From a virus, in IMG/VR virus record IMGVR_UViG_3300043827_000408, positions 1 to 63,539 of that record: a stretch of 63,539 nt of DNA; one strand, written 5' to 3'. The first letter of the stretch is position 1; each line of letters begins with the position of its first letter. The notes below the pieces were generated by a model. The model had not been told where the DNA came from, ran no database searches, and was given only the letters and a program-made list of their open reading frames with translations. Positions 1 through 7,933 of the stretch are shown piece after piece. The position numbers and the translations under genes were made by a program.

Positions 1-271
1 GGGGTGCATCAAAATGTTGTGCTCAGCCTGGAACACCAACATGTAATTGAAGGTGCCGGAGATGCCCAGGGGCATGCCGTCTGAGAAGGAACCCTGACCG
101 AAAGGATAAACAAGGAATACCGCACTAGCAGCAGCAACAGGTGCAGAGTAAGCAACACAAATCCAGGGTCTCATACCCAGTCGGTAAGATAGTTCCCACT
201 CACGACCCATATAGCAGAAGATGCCGATAAGAAAGTGGAAGACGACGAGTTGATAAGGACCCCCATTATAG
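1..271 (-). CDS. psbA: psbA exon 2 (photosystem II D1), partial at left edge
   Basis: Reverse-strand translation starts [10 protein letters not shown] and continues through SYRLGMRPW and [11 protein letters not shown], which is the central part of the photosystem II D1 protein after residue ~107. D1 carries the photochemically active cofactors of PSII in the host thylakoid. Phage copies are thought to keep photosynthesis running while host D1 decays. The C-terminal two thirds lie beyond the window. This is the 3' exon of a gene broken by the intron at 272-1088. Joining base 1089 to base 271 restores the uninterrupted [13 protein letters not shown] reading of ordinary D1. The boundary is placed by reading frame plus the group I rule (exon 1 ends in U, intron ends in G) and could be off by a few bases. 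Confidence 0.95.
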
Positions 272-1088
272 CAGTCGGGGGAACCATATGTTTCCATATG
301 GACTGGACTATATCTTCACCCTATTATCTTCATAAGGTGTCGGGCGCTAATGTCGTATTACTCAACACGCTTGTTGAACCGACTAGTCTCTGAACCTTCC
401 ACAGAAGTATCGTCTGTGGCTTGGCTGCTGATTGGCGTATTCTCTAAAACCCAACTGCAAGAAATACCACTCGTTAAAAGTCTATTTCCGTTAGCAACAC
501 TATTAAGATGTGAAGGATAAACTTTTACCCCATACTTTTCCAGTATCATAGAACAAACAGTTTTAAGTGTTTTATCTTGTTCTGGATTAAACTCAACATT
601 TCCAAGATGTTTACCAATAGACCGTTCAGTTAGTTTTTCGTAAATGTGAAATACTTTCTTATACTTTCTATTAGTTAGAGTTTCTTGTGTTGCATTTTTT
701 GGATTTTTGTAGGCAAAGTTGATAAGGTTTTTACCAATTTTCTGCCTAACACTTTTAGGTTGTTTAAGAGCAGCAGCACGAAGTTGTCCGCTTTCTTTTG
801 CAACCTTACCACCCTTCTTACCTGCAAGAGAAATAACTTGTTGGATTATTTCTTCTTTTGAAGAATACCCTGCAAGTGCTTTCCAAGCAATCATATCTTC
901 TTTATTTTCCCAAAGACGCCAGTTGCAATAATGAAACATAGCGTGTTGTGTTGGAGAAACCTCTACAAGATTTTGTGGTTCGTCAGACCCACCAAGATAT
1001 TTTGGAGTAAGATGATGTTTGTGTTTCATAAGAGAACTTAGCTTTCCAGCAGTTCACCCGATTTAAAGTGACCCAATATTATTTATAA
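272..1088 (-). ncRNA. Group I self-splicing intron in psbA
   Basis: About 817 bases interrupt psbA between the codons for L-Y-N in helix B of D1. The 5' part (1088-1030) contains AAUCGGGUGAACUGC, like a P3/P4 strand. The 3' part (about 357-272) contains GAAGAUAUAGUCC, the conserved P7 strand of group I introns, followed by a stem CCAUAUGGAAACAUAUGG that fits P9. Exon 1 would end in U and the intron in G, as the family requires. The peripheral region holds an HNH endonuclease gene. psbA introns are known in cyanophages such as S-PM2. Intron identity is well supported; the exact splice sites are inferred. Confidence 0.88.
358..1029 (-). CDS. Intron-encoded HNH homing endonuclease
   Basis: A 223-aa protein lying wholly inside the psbA intron. 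Its N-terminus reads HHLTPKYLGGSDEPQNLVEV followed by QHAMFHYCNW, the His-rich HNH core common in phage homing endonucleases. Next comes a Lys/Gly-rich NUMOD-like stretch (AGKKGGKVAKESGQLRAAAL) and a longer DNA-binding tail. It is expected to cut intronless psbA and so spread the intron by homing during mixed infection. In characterised cyanophages a related enzyme (F-CphI) sits outside the intron; here the gene is nested in it. Translation would need unspliced RNA. The reading frame is intact, so the element looks active. Confidence 0.87.
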   Translation of the reverse strand: MKHKHHLTPKYLGGSDEPQNLVEVSPTQHAMFHYCNWRLWENKEDMIAWKALAGYSSKEEIIQQVISLAGKKGGKVAKESGQLRAAALKQPKSVRQKIGKNLINFAYKNPKNATQETLTNRKYKKVFHIYEKLTERSIGKHLGNVEFNPEQDKTLKTVCSMILEKYGVKVYPSHLNSVANGNRLLTSGISCSWVLENTPISSQATDDTSVEGSETSRFNKRVE

Positions 1089-1405
1089 AGCCACTCATCA
1101 AGACTTGCTGCATCCCAAATATTGTATAGATGCAATCCGATTGCGTTGCTAGAAGGAACAACAGCACCAGAGATGATGTTGTTGCCCCACATAAGAGAAC
1201 CAGCAACTGGTTCCCTAATACCATCAATGTCCACCGGGGGTGCGCCAACGAAGGCGATGATGAAACAAATCGTTGCTGCAAGAAGAGTAGGAATCATCAG
1301 AGTACCAAACCAACCCACATAAAGGCGGTTATTGGTAGAAGTAATCCAATCGCAGAATTGATTCCATGGATTAGATTGTTTTTGTAAAGCAATTGTAGCA
1401 GTCAT
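1089..1405 (-). CDS. psbA: psbA exon 1 (photosystem II D1 N-terminus)
   Basis: ATG at 1405 starts [20 protein letters not shown] and runs through [35 protein letters not shown] and [18 protein letters not shown] to SLDEWL. This is an unmistakable D1 N-terminus including transmembrane helix A and the lumenal loop. Read without splicing it would end a few codons into the intron (LYK, stop). The start has only a weak Shine-Dalgarno. A strong promoter lies about 160 bp upstream, with a structured 5' leader between. It is the last gene of the glycan island's transcription direction but has its own promoter, so it is probably expressed independently of the sugar genes. Confidence 0.96.
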
Positions 1406-1458
1406 TTAATTAAATGGGTAGTAAATTAGTCCAGGAGGTGCTGAACGGTACAAGTATT

Positions 1459-1481
1459 CCTATGCAACCCTCCTGCATAGG
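1459..1481 (-). promoter_or_regulatory. psbA leader hairpin
   Basis: In the psbA 5' leader the RNA can form a perfect 8-bp stem CCUAUGCA/UGCAUAGG with the 7-base loop GGAGGGU. Just upstream (1500-1527) a second stem ACUCCC/GGGAGU can form. The hairpin with a purine-rich GGAGGG loop may protect the transcript or control its translation; the role is inference. Confidence 0.5.
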
Positions 1482-1561
1482 TATAAGGGACGTATTTAGA
1501 CTCCCATAGGTCTCGGTTAGCGGGAGTGAGTAAGAAATGTTTTGATTTCTTAACAATATTT

Positions 1562-1590
1562 AGTATAATGTATTTTGGAATACATGTCAA
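1562..1590 (-). promoter_or_regulatory. Sigma-70-type promoter of psbA
   Basis: Reverse strand reads TTGACA (1590-1585), a 17-base spacer, then TATACT (1567-1562): one base from a perfect host-type promoter. The spacer and flank hold a perfect inverted repeat ATGTATT-CCAA-AATACAT (1568-1585), positioned like an operator. The promoter starts just downstream of the stop of the DUF616 gene, giving psbA its own transcription start. Confidence 0.8.
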
Positions 1591-1604
1591 TAAGCATAAA
1601 TACT

Positions 1605-2432
1605 CTACTTCGAAGTTGATCTCGGAAGTTCTGGATTAGTTACCCATCTATAAATAGATATAGAAAAATCATGTTTCAAATATAATTTCCAAGGCATTTT
1701 TGTTATTTTAGATATTTCAGAAAGCATTTCTTCTTTTCTTAAATATTGCTCAAGATCTCCTTTTTGCGGATGTATTTTTTTTCTTGCCAATTTCCCAGTT
1801 ACACGAGACCAATCCACTCCCACAGAAAGCCAGTCTTCAATAATTTGCCAATTCAAATTATGTTTTTGTTTAGCATAATCAAAAGAAATTTGATCTCGAT
1901 TTAGTCCAATTAAAGAATATTCCCACCAAGTATCATGAAAAATATTCATTTCTTCGGTGATTGTTCTCCAAATGCAGCATAAAATTGGACTAGAATACTT
2001 ATAAAAATTATAATTTTTTTCTTTCAATAAATTACAAATTTCGAGTATGTCTTCTCTAGTACTAAAAGATCCCACATATTTCTCAATCGCTTCTTCAATA
2101 AAGTTAAATTTTAGAGGATGTCGAATATGAGTAAATTTATTTTTTTTAAATATTTCTTTTGATAAATTTACCCATTCTTGAGTTTGAACATAACAACCAT
2201 CAATCCAAACAGTATCTTCACCCTCAGAAAAAAACTTATGTGGATTGATTTTGGGATAAGAAGATAATCTTTTAGGACATTCTAGATCACAATAATCTCG
2301 AATATCTATAAATTCCCATGGACCTTTTTTTTCAATCGTTCCATCATGAAACATGACATAACGAACTTCTGGATCATAATAATGATCTGGAATTTCATCA
2401 TATCCATTTGTAATACAAGAGTATATTATCAT
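1605..2432 (-). CDS. DUF616-type glycosyltransferase-like protein
   Basis: A 275-aa protein of the DUF616 (TOD1/MUCI70-like) family, recognised by an N-terminal Rossmann-like strand MIIYSCITNGYDEIP, the motif VRYVMFHDG, NPHKFF, then WIDGCY (the DxD-like centre) and a C-terminal LNRDQISF. Family members are predicted glycosyltransferases; the substrate is unknown. It overlaps the upstream two-domain paralogue by 4 bases. Its first 152 nucleotides are almost identical to the second domain of that paralogue, which indicates recent duplication or gene conversion. This is the last gene of the glycan island. Confidence 0.72.
   Translation of the reverse strand: MIIYSCITNGYDEIPDHYYDPEVRYVMFHDGTIEKKGPWEFIDIRDYCDLECPKRLSSYPKINPHKFFSEGEDTVWIDGCYVQTQEWVNLSKEIFKKNKFTHIRHPLKFNFIEEAIEKYVGSFSTREDILEICNLLKEKNYNFYKYSSPILCCIWRTITEEMNIFHDTWWEYSLIGLNRDQISFDYAKQKHNLNWQIIEDWLSVGVDWSRVTGKLARKKIHPQKGDLEQYLRKEEMLSEISKITKMPWKLYLKHDFSISIYRWVTNPELPRSTSK
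2281..2432 (-). repeat. 152-bp direct repeat, copy A (DUF616 5' end)
   Basis: By eye, 2281-2432 and 3084-3235 match at all but one of 152 positions (a C/T difference in the codon after the CCATGG). Both encode the same N-terminal DUF616 segment. The surrounding coding sequence has diverged much more, so the repeat is younger than the domain duplication itself or has been homogenised by recombination. Confidence 0.9.
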
Positions 2433-4102
2433 AATGATTTATCCGAAGATATAATATTATTATTGATCATCATATCATAATGATCATGTTTTGCATAAAA
2501 ATGTGGATGTAATTTAGCATATTTCCGCATTTCATCAATAAAGTTTTGTTTCATTTTCCACTGAGAAATTTTTCCTCTTTGTTCATGTTTTTTCTTTCTT
2601 CCAATTTTAGATCCAGACCCTAAAATTATTCCACAATCATTTCTCTTTTCAATATAATTTGGGAAGACATTAGTGAATTGAATAGCTGCATCAAAAGCAA
2701 CTTGATCTCGATTTGGTCCTATGAGTGAATATTTCCACCAACACTCATTAAATTTTTGATTTTCTGAATTTGTTGTTCTATAAACAATAGTACACAAAGG
2801 ACTACTATATTGCTTGAAGTTATAGTTATCATCGAATAATAATTTTGTGAACTCAATTCCATCATCAAAAGAAAAAAAAGCAGATAAAAATCCTTCCAGC
2901 ATTTCATCGTAATAAGAAAATTTAAATGGATGCCTAAGAATTGTAAATGGAAAAGTTTTTTTAGAGACTTTGACAAATTCTTCTGTCATTACATAACAAC
3001 CATCAATCCAAATTGTATTAGATCCTTCTTCAAAAAATAAATGTGGATTGGTTTTGGGATAATTAGATAATCTGAGAGGACATTCTAGATCACAATAATC
3101 TCGAATATCTATAAATTCCCATGGATCTTTTTTTTCAATCGTTCCATCATGAAACATGACATAACGAACTTCTGGATCATAATAATGATCTGGAATTTCA
3201 TCATATCCATTTGTAATACAAGAGTATATTATCATTTCATTTTTATTAATTGGAACTACTTCAATTTCTGAATTGTATAATTTATTTTCATTTTTATCAA
3301 TTGGAACTACTTTAATTTCTGAATTGTATAATTTATTTTCATTCTCATCAAGAACTTTATTTGAATGAAAAGATAATTTTGAATTAGTAACTAATTTATT
3401 TGAAATATTTGAAATAAAGACTTTTAAGTGTTGAAGATCTGAATGTTCTAATAGTTCATATGATTGTGAATATTTTTTATTCCTAGTTGTATGATTTAAA
3501 TCTACAATTAATTCAATTTTATGGCTGGAAAATGTTTCATAATCTGCCAAGGAACTTGCTATTTGATCTCTTATATCACCGAAAATAAACCACTTATGCC
3601 AAGAATTATTCCAATCAATAACTTCTTTATTTATTTTTCTCCATACACAACAATTGATAGTTTGATCATACATCCAACATTTATATCCACTGTTATAAAT
3701 TTTTTCAGCCAATTCATAACACTTCTCCTCATCTACAAATCCACGATAATAAAGTTTTGCAAATTCTTCAACTAAAGTTCGTTTTGATGGATGATTTTGT
3801 AGTACTAAATTATGGGTTTCAAATATTTTTTTTGAAAAATTTACAAAATCTTCAGTTATAATATAGCAACCATCAATCCAAACAGTGCATTCACCATAGT
3901 CAAAATATAAATGTGGTAGATGTTTTGGATGATATGATTTTTTTGTATGTGAATTTTCATCAATATCAAGTTCTATAAATTCCCATGAACCTTTTTTTTC
4001 AATGGTTCCATCATGAAACATGACATAACGAACTTCTGGATCATAATAATGATCATTCGATATATTATCATACTGATTTGTAATACAACTATAAATTATC
4101 AT
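2429..4102 (-). CDS. Tandem two-domain DUF616 glycosyltransferase-like protein
   Basis: A 557-aa protein with two full DUF616 domains: residues ~1-210 (MIIYSCITNQYDN, VRYVMFHDG, ECTVWIDGCY, RDQIA) and ~290-540 (MIIYSCITNGYDEIP, WIDGCY, LIGPNRDQVAF). They are joined by a ~75-residue linker with a 17-residue repeat, NENKLYNSEI-x-VVPI-x-K, twice. The second domain begins with Met and resembles the following single-domain gene, so the fusion may have arisen from an array of separate genes. Likely role is sugar transfer within the glycan island. It sits 14 bases after the carbamoyltransferase gene. Confidence 0.72.
   Translation of the reverse strand: MIIYSCITNQYDNISNDHYYDPEVRYVMFHDGTIEKKGSWEFIELDIDENSHTKKSYHPKHLPHLYFDYGECTVWIDGCYIITEDFVNFSKKIFETHNLVLQNHPSKRTLVEEFAKLYYRGFVDEEKCYELAEKIYNSGYKCWMYDQTINCCVWRKINKEVIDWNNSWHKWFIFGDIRDQIASSLADYETFSSHKIELIVDLNHTTRNKKYSQSYELLEHSDLQHLKVFISNISNKLVTNSKLSFHSNKVLDENENKLYNSEIKVVPIDKNENKLYNSEIEVVPINKNEMIIYSCITNGYDEIPDHYYDPEVRYVMFHDGTIEKKDPWEFIDIRDYCDLECPLRLSNYPKTNPHLFFEEGSNTIWIDGCYVMTEEFVKVSKKTFPFTILRHPFKFSYYDEMLEGFLSAFFSFDDGIEFTKLLFDDNYNFKQYSSPLCTIVYRTTNSENQKFNECWWKYSLIGPNRDQVAFDAAIQFTNVFPNYIEKRNDCGIILGSGSKIGRKKKHEQRGKISQWKMKQNFIDEMRKYAKLHPHFYAKHDHYDMMINNNIISSDKSL
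3084..3235 (-). repeat. 152-bp direct repeat, copy B (start of second DUF616 domain)
   Basis: Partner of 2281-2432 with a single mismatch. A third, more diverged copy of the inner part lies at about 3972-4054 at the start of the first domain. The three copies mark the same N-terminal strand of the DUF616 fold. Confidence 0.9.
3239..3340 (-). repeat. 51-bp in-frame tandem repeat in the DUF616 linker
   Basis: Two near-identical 51-base units encode NENKLYNSEI-K/E-VVPI-D/N-K twice between the two DUF616 domains. It lies directly upstream of copy B of the longer repeat. Confidence 0.85.
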
Positions 4103-4116
4103 ATAATTTTTTACAT

Positions 4117-5544
4117 TTAGCTATAAGAATGTATTTCATTACCACAACAAAGTATATCTAATCCAGGAACATGTGCATTTTCCAGTTTGGATGAAATTGG
4201 TTTTCCCCCAATATTCAATGATGTATTTAACAGTATTGGCAAACCAGTTTTTTCTTCAAATTTTTCTAAGAGTTTATAATAAAATTTATGATCGGAAGTT
4301 ACTGTTTGATGTCTACAAGTACCATCAACATGAGTAATTGAATATAGTTCATCGACTAATACTTTACTATTATATAGCATATATGGATTATTATCAATAT
4401 CAAAATATTCATGTGCTTTTTCTTTGATTACCGAAGCACCAAAAGGTCTCCACCATTCTCTTTTTTTTACTTTTTGATTGAGAATTTCCTTTCCATTTTT
4501 AACTAAAGGACTCATCAAAATACTACGATTGCCAAGTGCTCTTGGTCCAATCTCACCATTTCCCTGATACCATCCAATAATTTTACCAAGTGCAAGTTTT
4601 TCTGCAATGAATTCAATTGTATCATCTGATGGATTTTCTAATGGTCTTTCATCATCCTGAATAAAAGGAAAGTTTGGAATATTTAAATTCTTTACAATAT
4701 AATTAAGACATCCAATTGACAATCCTCCATCATATACATGTGGTGGAATATAAAGATTATATTTTTTTCGAAGTTCCGTATTAATTACAGTGTTTAACAT
4801 TACTCCACCAGAACATGCAATTAGTTCATTCGAATCAAACTCTTTAAAATATTCTAATTGCTGAAGTTCACATGCCTTATGTACAGTTGCAACAAAATTC
4901 TGAAAATCTTTATCAGTACTTTTTGGTATTTTTCTTACCCAAGGTTCAATAAAATCAAGAATATTCTCTTCGTTAATTTGAGATGCCAGATTTAAATCAG
5001 GAACTCCATATGATTGCAATCCCATAATTTTTCCGGGGAAATCTATTTCCAATCCAGAAAAATTTAATACTGTTCCAAGATATTGTAAATATCTTCCAGC
5101 ACCCATTTTTTTATATCTTTGAAATTTTGTTTCAGTTTTTATTAATCCAGTAAATCTTCCTTTTGCCTTTGATCCAGATCCTTTTCCATCAAATACCGCA
5201 TGTTGTTTAGCACTTGATAATGTGCTAAACATATGAGCAATATGGTGATCTAAACATATTGTATCATTGCATTTTATATGGGGGAAGGATTCGTTGACCA
5301 AAAATTCTTCTCCATCATATGGTTTTCTACCCCTTCCAATTCCACCTTTATGAGTGTAAACCAATTTATCAACTTTGGTTATATTCCAATCATTTAAAGT
5401 ATTTGCATACCATTGACTTTTAGCTTCGTGATGCTTTACTCCAAAGTATCTTTCAGATTTTCGATACTTAAATTCACCATCAATCAATGCACAAATACTG
5501 GTATCGTGAAGTGCATCACCTATTCCTACAAAAATATTATTCAT
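4117..5544 (-). CDS. Carbamoyltransferase (NodU/CmcH/TobZ family)
   Basis: A 475-aa carbamoyltransferase that transfers a carbamoyl group from carbamoyl phosphate to a hydroxyl, usually on a sugar. The N-terminal ASKHA/Kae1-like domain has the metal-binding HHIAH (residues ~99-103), DGKGSG, GKIMGLQSYG and SGGVMLN. The C-terminal YrdC-like part has GWYQGNGEIGPRALGNRSIL, RPFGASV and LLNTSLNIGGKPI. Length is shorter than the usual 550-600 aa, mostly from a compact N-terminal domain. It overlaps the 2OG oxygenase gene by 8 bases and so is translationally coupled. It probably decorates the glycan built by the neighbouring transferases. Confidence 0.9.
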   Translation of the reverse strand: MNNIFVGIGDALHDTSICALIDGEFKYRKSERYFGVKHHEAKSQWYANTLNDWNITKVDKLVYTHKGGIGRGRKPYDGEEFLVNESFPHIKCNDTICLDHHIAHMFSTLSSAKQHAVFDGKGSGSKAKGRFTGLIKTETKFQRYKKMGAGRYLQYLGTVLNFSGLEIDFPGKIMGLQSYGVPDLNLASQINEENILDFIEPWVRKIPKSTDKDFQNFVATVHKACELQQLEYFKEFDSNELIACSGGVMLNTVINTELRKKYNLYIPPHVYDGGLSIGCLNYIVKNLNIPNFPFIQDDERPLENPSDDTIEFIAEKLALGKIIGWYQGNGEIGPRALGNRSILMSPLVKNGKEILNQKVKKREWWRPFGASVIKEKAHEYFDIDNNPYMLYNSKVLVDELYSITHVDGTCRHQTVTSDHKFYYKLLEKFEEKTGLPILLNTSLNIGGKPISSKLENAHVPGLDILCCGNEIHSYS

Positions 5545-6238
5545 TCAAATCAAATTTTTGAGGTTGTATTTGTCCACATTCTTCTCCCATTCTTTTATTA
5601 AAAACTTGTCCCGGTTCTCGAAGAAACCATCCGGTAGCAATATATTTAGAAATATCTCCAGTCAAAAATCCACCTCGATGCATATGAGTATAACATGCAG
5701 GCCAAAGAACTAGTGTTCCTACACTAGGTTGAATGGATAGTTTTTGATGAAAAAATTCTGTTGCTCCACCATTTTCATGAGGAATATCATTTAGATAAAT
5801 CATCCAAGTCAAAACTCTATCCCGATATCCAAAATCACCATTCTCGCAATGCCATGTATGATACCCTCCACCAGAATTAGTTTTTTGTATTTTAGTAGTC
5901 CAGGATGAAACTGGATCTGCATTTTTTAGTAATCCTGGATATTCTGAAATGTATTGCTCAAAGGCTTGTCCAACTATACCATTAACATTCATTGCCATTT
6001 GAATGTCCATTGTTTCCAAATAAAATTGAACATCTTTTCTACCAAGGGATTTCCCAGGAAACTGAGTAATACCTTCATTAAATAAACTCACTTTTCTTTC
6101 TTCTGTTATATGAGAATTTACATTCTCCTGTAATGTATATTTTCGTTCAAACCAATATTCAAAAATAGTAATTAGTTCTTTGCAAAAGTTTTCATTTGCA
6201 AAGTTTTCAAATATTCCAATATGATCTATAATTTTCAT
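5537..6238 (-). CDS. 2OG-Fe(II) oxygenase, prolyl 4-hydroxylase-like
   Basis: A 233-aa protein with the double-stranded beta-helix of P4H-type dioxygenases. The segment GGGYHTWHCENGDFGYRDR supplies the first metal ligands (His then an acidic residue, here HCE rather than HxD). It is followed by LTWMIYLNDIP, NGGATEFF, the GTLVLWPA strand, the distal His in THMHRG, and a basic 2OG-binding residue in KYIATGWFL. These enzymes hydroxylate prolines or other residues using 2-oxoglutarate, Fe(II) and O2. Its place inside a sugar-transfer operon suggests hydroxylation of a protein that is then glycosylated, but that is inference. ATGA-type overlaps join it to both neighbours. Confidence 0.82.
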   Translation of the reverse strand: MKIIDHIGIFENFANENFCKELITIFEYWFERKYTLQENVNSHITEERKVSLFNEGITQFPGKSLGRKDVQFYLETMDIQMAMNVNGIVGQAFEQYISEYPGLLKNADPVSSWTTKIQKTNSGGGYHTWHCENGDFGYRDRVLTWMIYLNDIPHENGGATEFFHQKLSIQPSVGTLVLWPACYTHMHRGGFLTGDISKYIATGWFLREPGQVFNKRMGEECGQIQPQKFDLNE

Positions 6239-7068
6239 GAGTTTTGTTTCTCTAAATTTGCTTGATTTATATAAACCTGTGGTGGTATTCTACCACAATA
6301 TTCATCTAATTCCATAATTTGAGAAATGTTTTGATCCTGTCCATTCATTTTCCAAAATTCATCTAAAGCATTTCCACTATCCTTATGAAAAATATCAATA
6401 TGCTCTTCGTGAATTGCAGATCCTAAGTCTAATCTATAGTTAAAAAGTGGAGTAGAATACCCCTTTCCACTATCCAAAATTAGATCTTCGGATACTGCTC
6501 TTGGTCGAATGTTTTGATCAATTTTCCATTGATTTCCTCTATTATGCAATTTCATTATTTTTATTGCATGATGTCTTGTAATTAAATAACATGCAGCAGA
6601 AAAATCATTAATAAACCGTTGGTGCAATTTCAATGTTATTCCATTTGGATTGATAATTGTAAACTGACAAGTATCAAAATTAATTGGTAATTTTGATCTT
6701 ACATCACTCCAAGTAAAATTCCAATACTTAACAGTATTCATATCCAAATCATCTTCCATAATCATGATTTCATTGAGATCTGTTTTCTCAACAAAATATT
6801 TAATTGCATTCAAATGAGATAAAACACAACCAATTTCACCGTTATTCATATTGTGAGGTACACTTCCTTTTAAATATGAAGTTGGATCATCTTCCTTACC
6901 ATCAATACCAGAAATTCTTACATGATCATAGATTTCCCAATACTTGAATTGATTTTCCATGTATTCCTTTCTTTGAACACAACGATTTAAATTAATCCAT
7001 AAGCATTTTGGAAATCCTTTTAGTTTGTAGGATGCTTTATTTTTGTCCACAAATAACACCCCTATCAA
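6235..7068 (-). CDS. Glycosyltransferase family 25 (LPS-type)
   Basis: A protein of up to 277 aa with the GT25 signature: WINLNRCVQRKEYMENQF, RISGIDG, then GEIGCVLSHLNAIKYF and the acidic MIMEDDLDM (DxD-like). GT25 enzymes add galactose or glucose to lipo-oligosaccharide in bacteria and to hydroxylysine of collagen in animals. That is notable because a prolyl-hydroxylase-like gene follows immediately. The start is uncertain: 7068 is a TTG codon, and GTG codons at 7059 and 7050 are alternatives. The upstream gene's stop lies at 7037, so the two overlap by about 14-32 bases. Confidence 0.85.
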   Translation of the reverse strand: MIGVLFVDKNKASYKLKGFPKCLWINLNRCVQRKEYMENQFKYWEIYDHVRISGIDGKEDDPTSYLKGSVPHNMNNGEIGCVLSHLNAIKYFVEKTDLNEIMIMEDDLDMNTVKYWNFTWSDVRSKLPINFDTCQFTIINPNGITLKLHQRFINDFSAACYLITRHHAIKIMKLHNRGNQWKIDQNIRPRAVSEDLILDSGKGYSTPLFNYRLDLGSAIHEEHIDIFHKDSGNALDEFWKMNGQDQNISQIMELDEYCGRIPPQVYINQANLEKQNS

Positions 7069-7933
7069 TTAAATATTTCTGATTATTATAATACTCAATT
7101 ATATTTTCTTTGGGAAGAATTTTTAATTTTTCCCAAAGAAATCTATTTGATTCAATATGTGGATTATTAAACCAAGAATTTTGAGTTCTTACATGCTCCA
7201 AATGATAAACATAATCATTGATTCGAGCAACATGAGAAAGTGTATTAAATCGATTATATCTTTCATCATCTTCATATCCATAGGATACAAAGTTCTCATT
7301 TTCCATTCCAAATCGAATATATTCTTCTCGATCAAAAAATTGACAGAATCCAAACTTTGCATCATACTGCCTCATGCTTGTAAATGCAGTAAAATTAAAA
7401 TTACTGTTTATAAAATTAGTAACTTCTTCATCTGTGGCACTTATTTGAAACTGAAAATTTCCATAACCATACGGATAAACAACTTTAATTGGTTCCGGTT
7501 TTATATTTGGTTGTTCTGGATTAGTATATCCATTCAAAATAAGATGCCTTGCATGTAAATATGTCTCCTTTGGAAGAAGAACATCACTATCATAATTGAC
7601 TACGATTGGAGTTTCTGCATTTTGAATCATATCATTGAGAAGTCGTGTTCGATGAAAAATAAATTCATCAGTTTTCTCAAAAATATAATTAATATTTTTT
7701 ACTTTATCTCCAACTGCATCTTCAATTGTAGGAAAAGCAGATTGCATAAAGATTTGCTCCATGTCATATTCTTTTATCATGACATTGGTATTAAAATTTC
7801 GAAGCAAATAAATCATCGTTGTGATAATATTACGCATTCTATCTTGACTTTCAATTCTCAATGGAATTAAAAAAGTAACATCTTCCAAGGGCATCCAGTT
7901 TTGTTCCAATATTTCAAGATCATTATTTTTCAT
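7037..7933 (-). CDS. Glycosyltransferase (GT2/GT7-like)
   Basis: A 298-aa transferase. The N-terminal half, DVTFLIPLRIESQDRMRNI, and the acidic NYDSDVLLP fit a GT-A fold with a DSD metal site. Near residue 230 VSYGYEDDERYNRF matches the GWEDDD-like segment of the beta-4-galactosyltransferase (GT7) C-terminal domain. FCQFFDREEYIRFG between them is typical of the same group. It probably transfers galactose or GalNAc from a UDP-sugar. The stop is followed at once by the GT25 coding sequence in another frame, so translation is coupled. Confidence 0.75.
   Translation of the reverse strand: MKNNDLEILEQNWMPLEDVTFLIPLRIESQDRMRNIITTMIYLLRNFNTNVMIKEYDMEQIFMQSAFPTIEDAVGDKVKNINYIFEKTDEFIFHRTRLLNDMIQNAETPIVVNYDSDVLLPKETYLHARHLILNGYTNPEQPNIKPEPIKVVYPYGYGNFQFQISATDEEVTNFINSNFNFTAFTSMRQYDAKFGFCQFFDREEYIRFGMENENFVSYGYEDDERYNRFNTLSHVARINDYVYHLEHVRTQNSWFNNPHIESNRFLWEKLKILPKENIIEYYNNQKYLIDRGVICGQK

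Noticed and set aside
719-931. 70-aa + strand ORF
   Set aside because: It is the complement of the HNH endonuclease gene, has no RBS or promoter and a low-complexity protein.
1063-1387. Three ORFs overlapping psbA exon 1 in other frames or strand
   Set aside because: The D1 frame is certain; the others are shadows of a strongly biased coding sequence.
3239-3340. CRISPR-like array
   Set aside because: Only two adjacent units without spacers, and the repeat is in-frame coding sequence.
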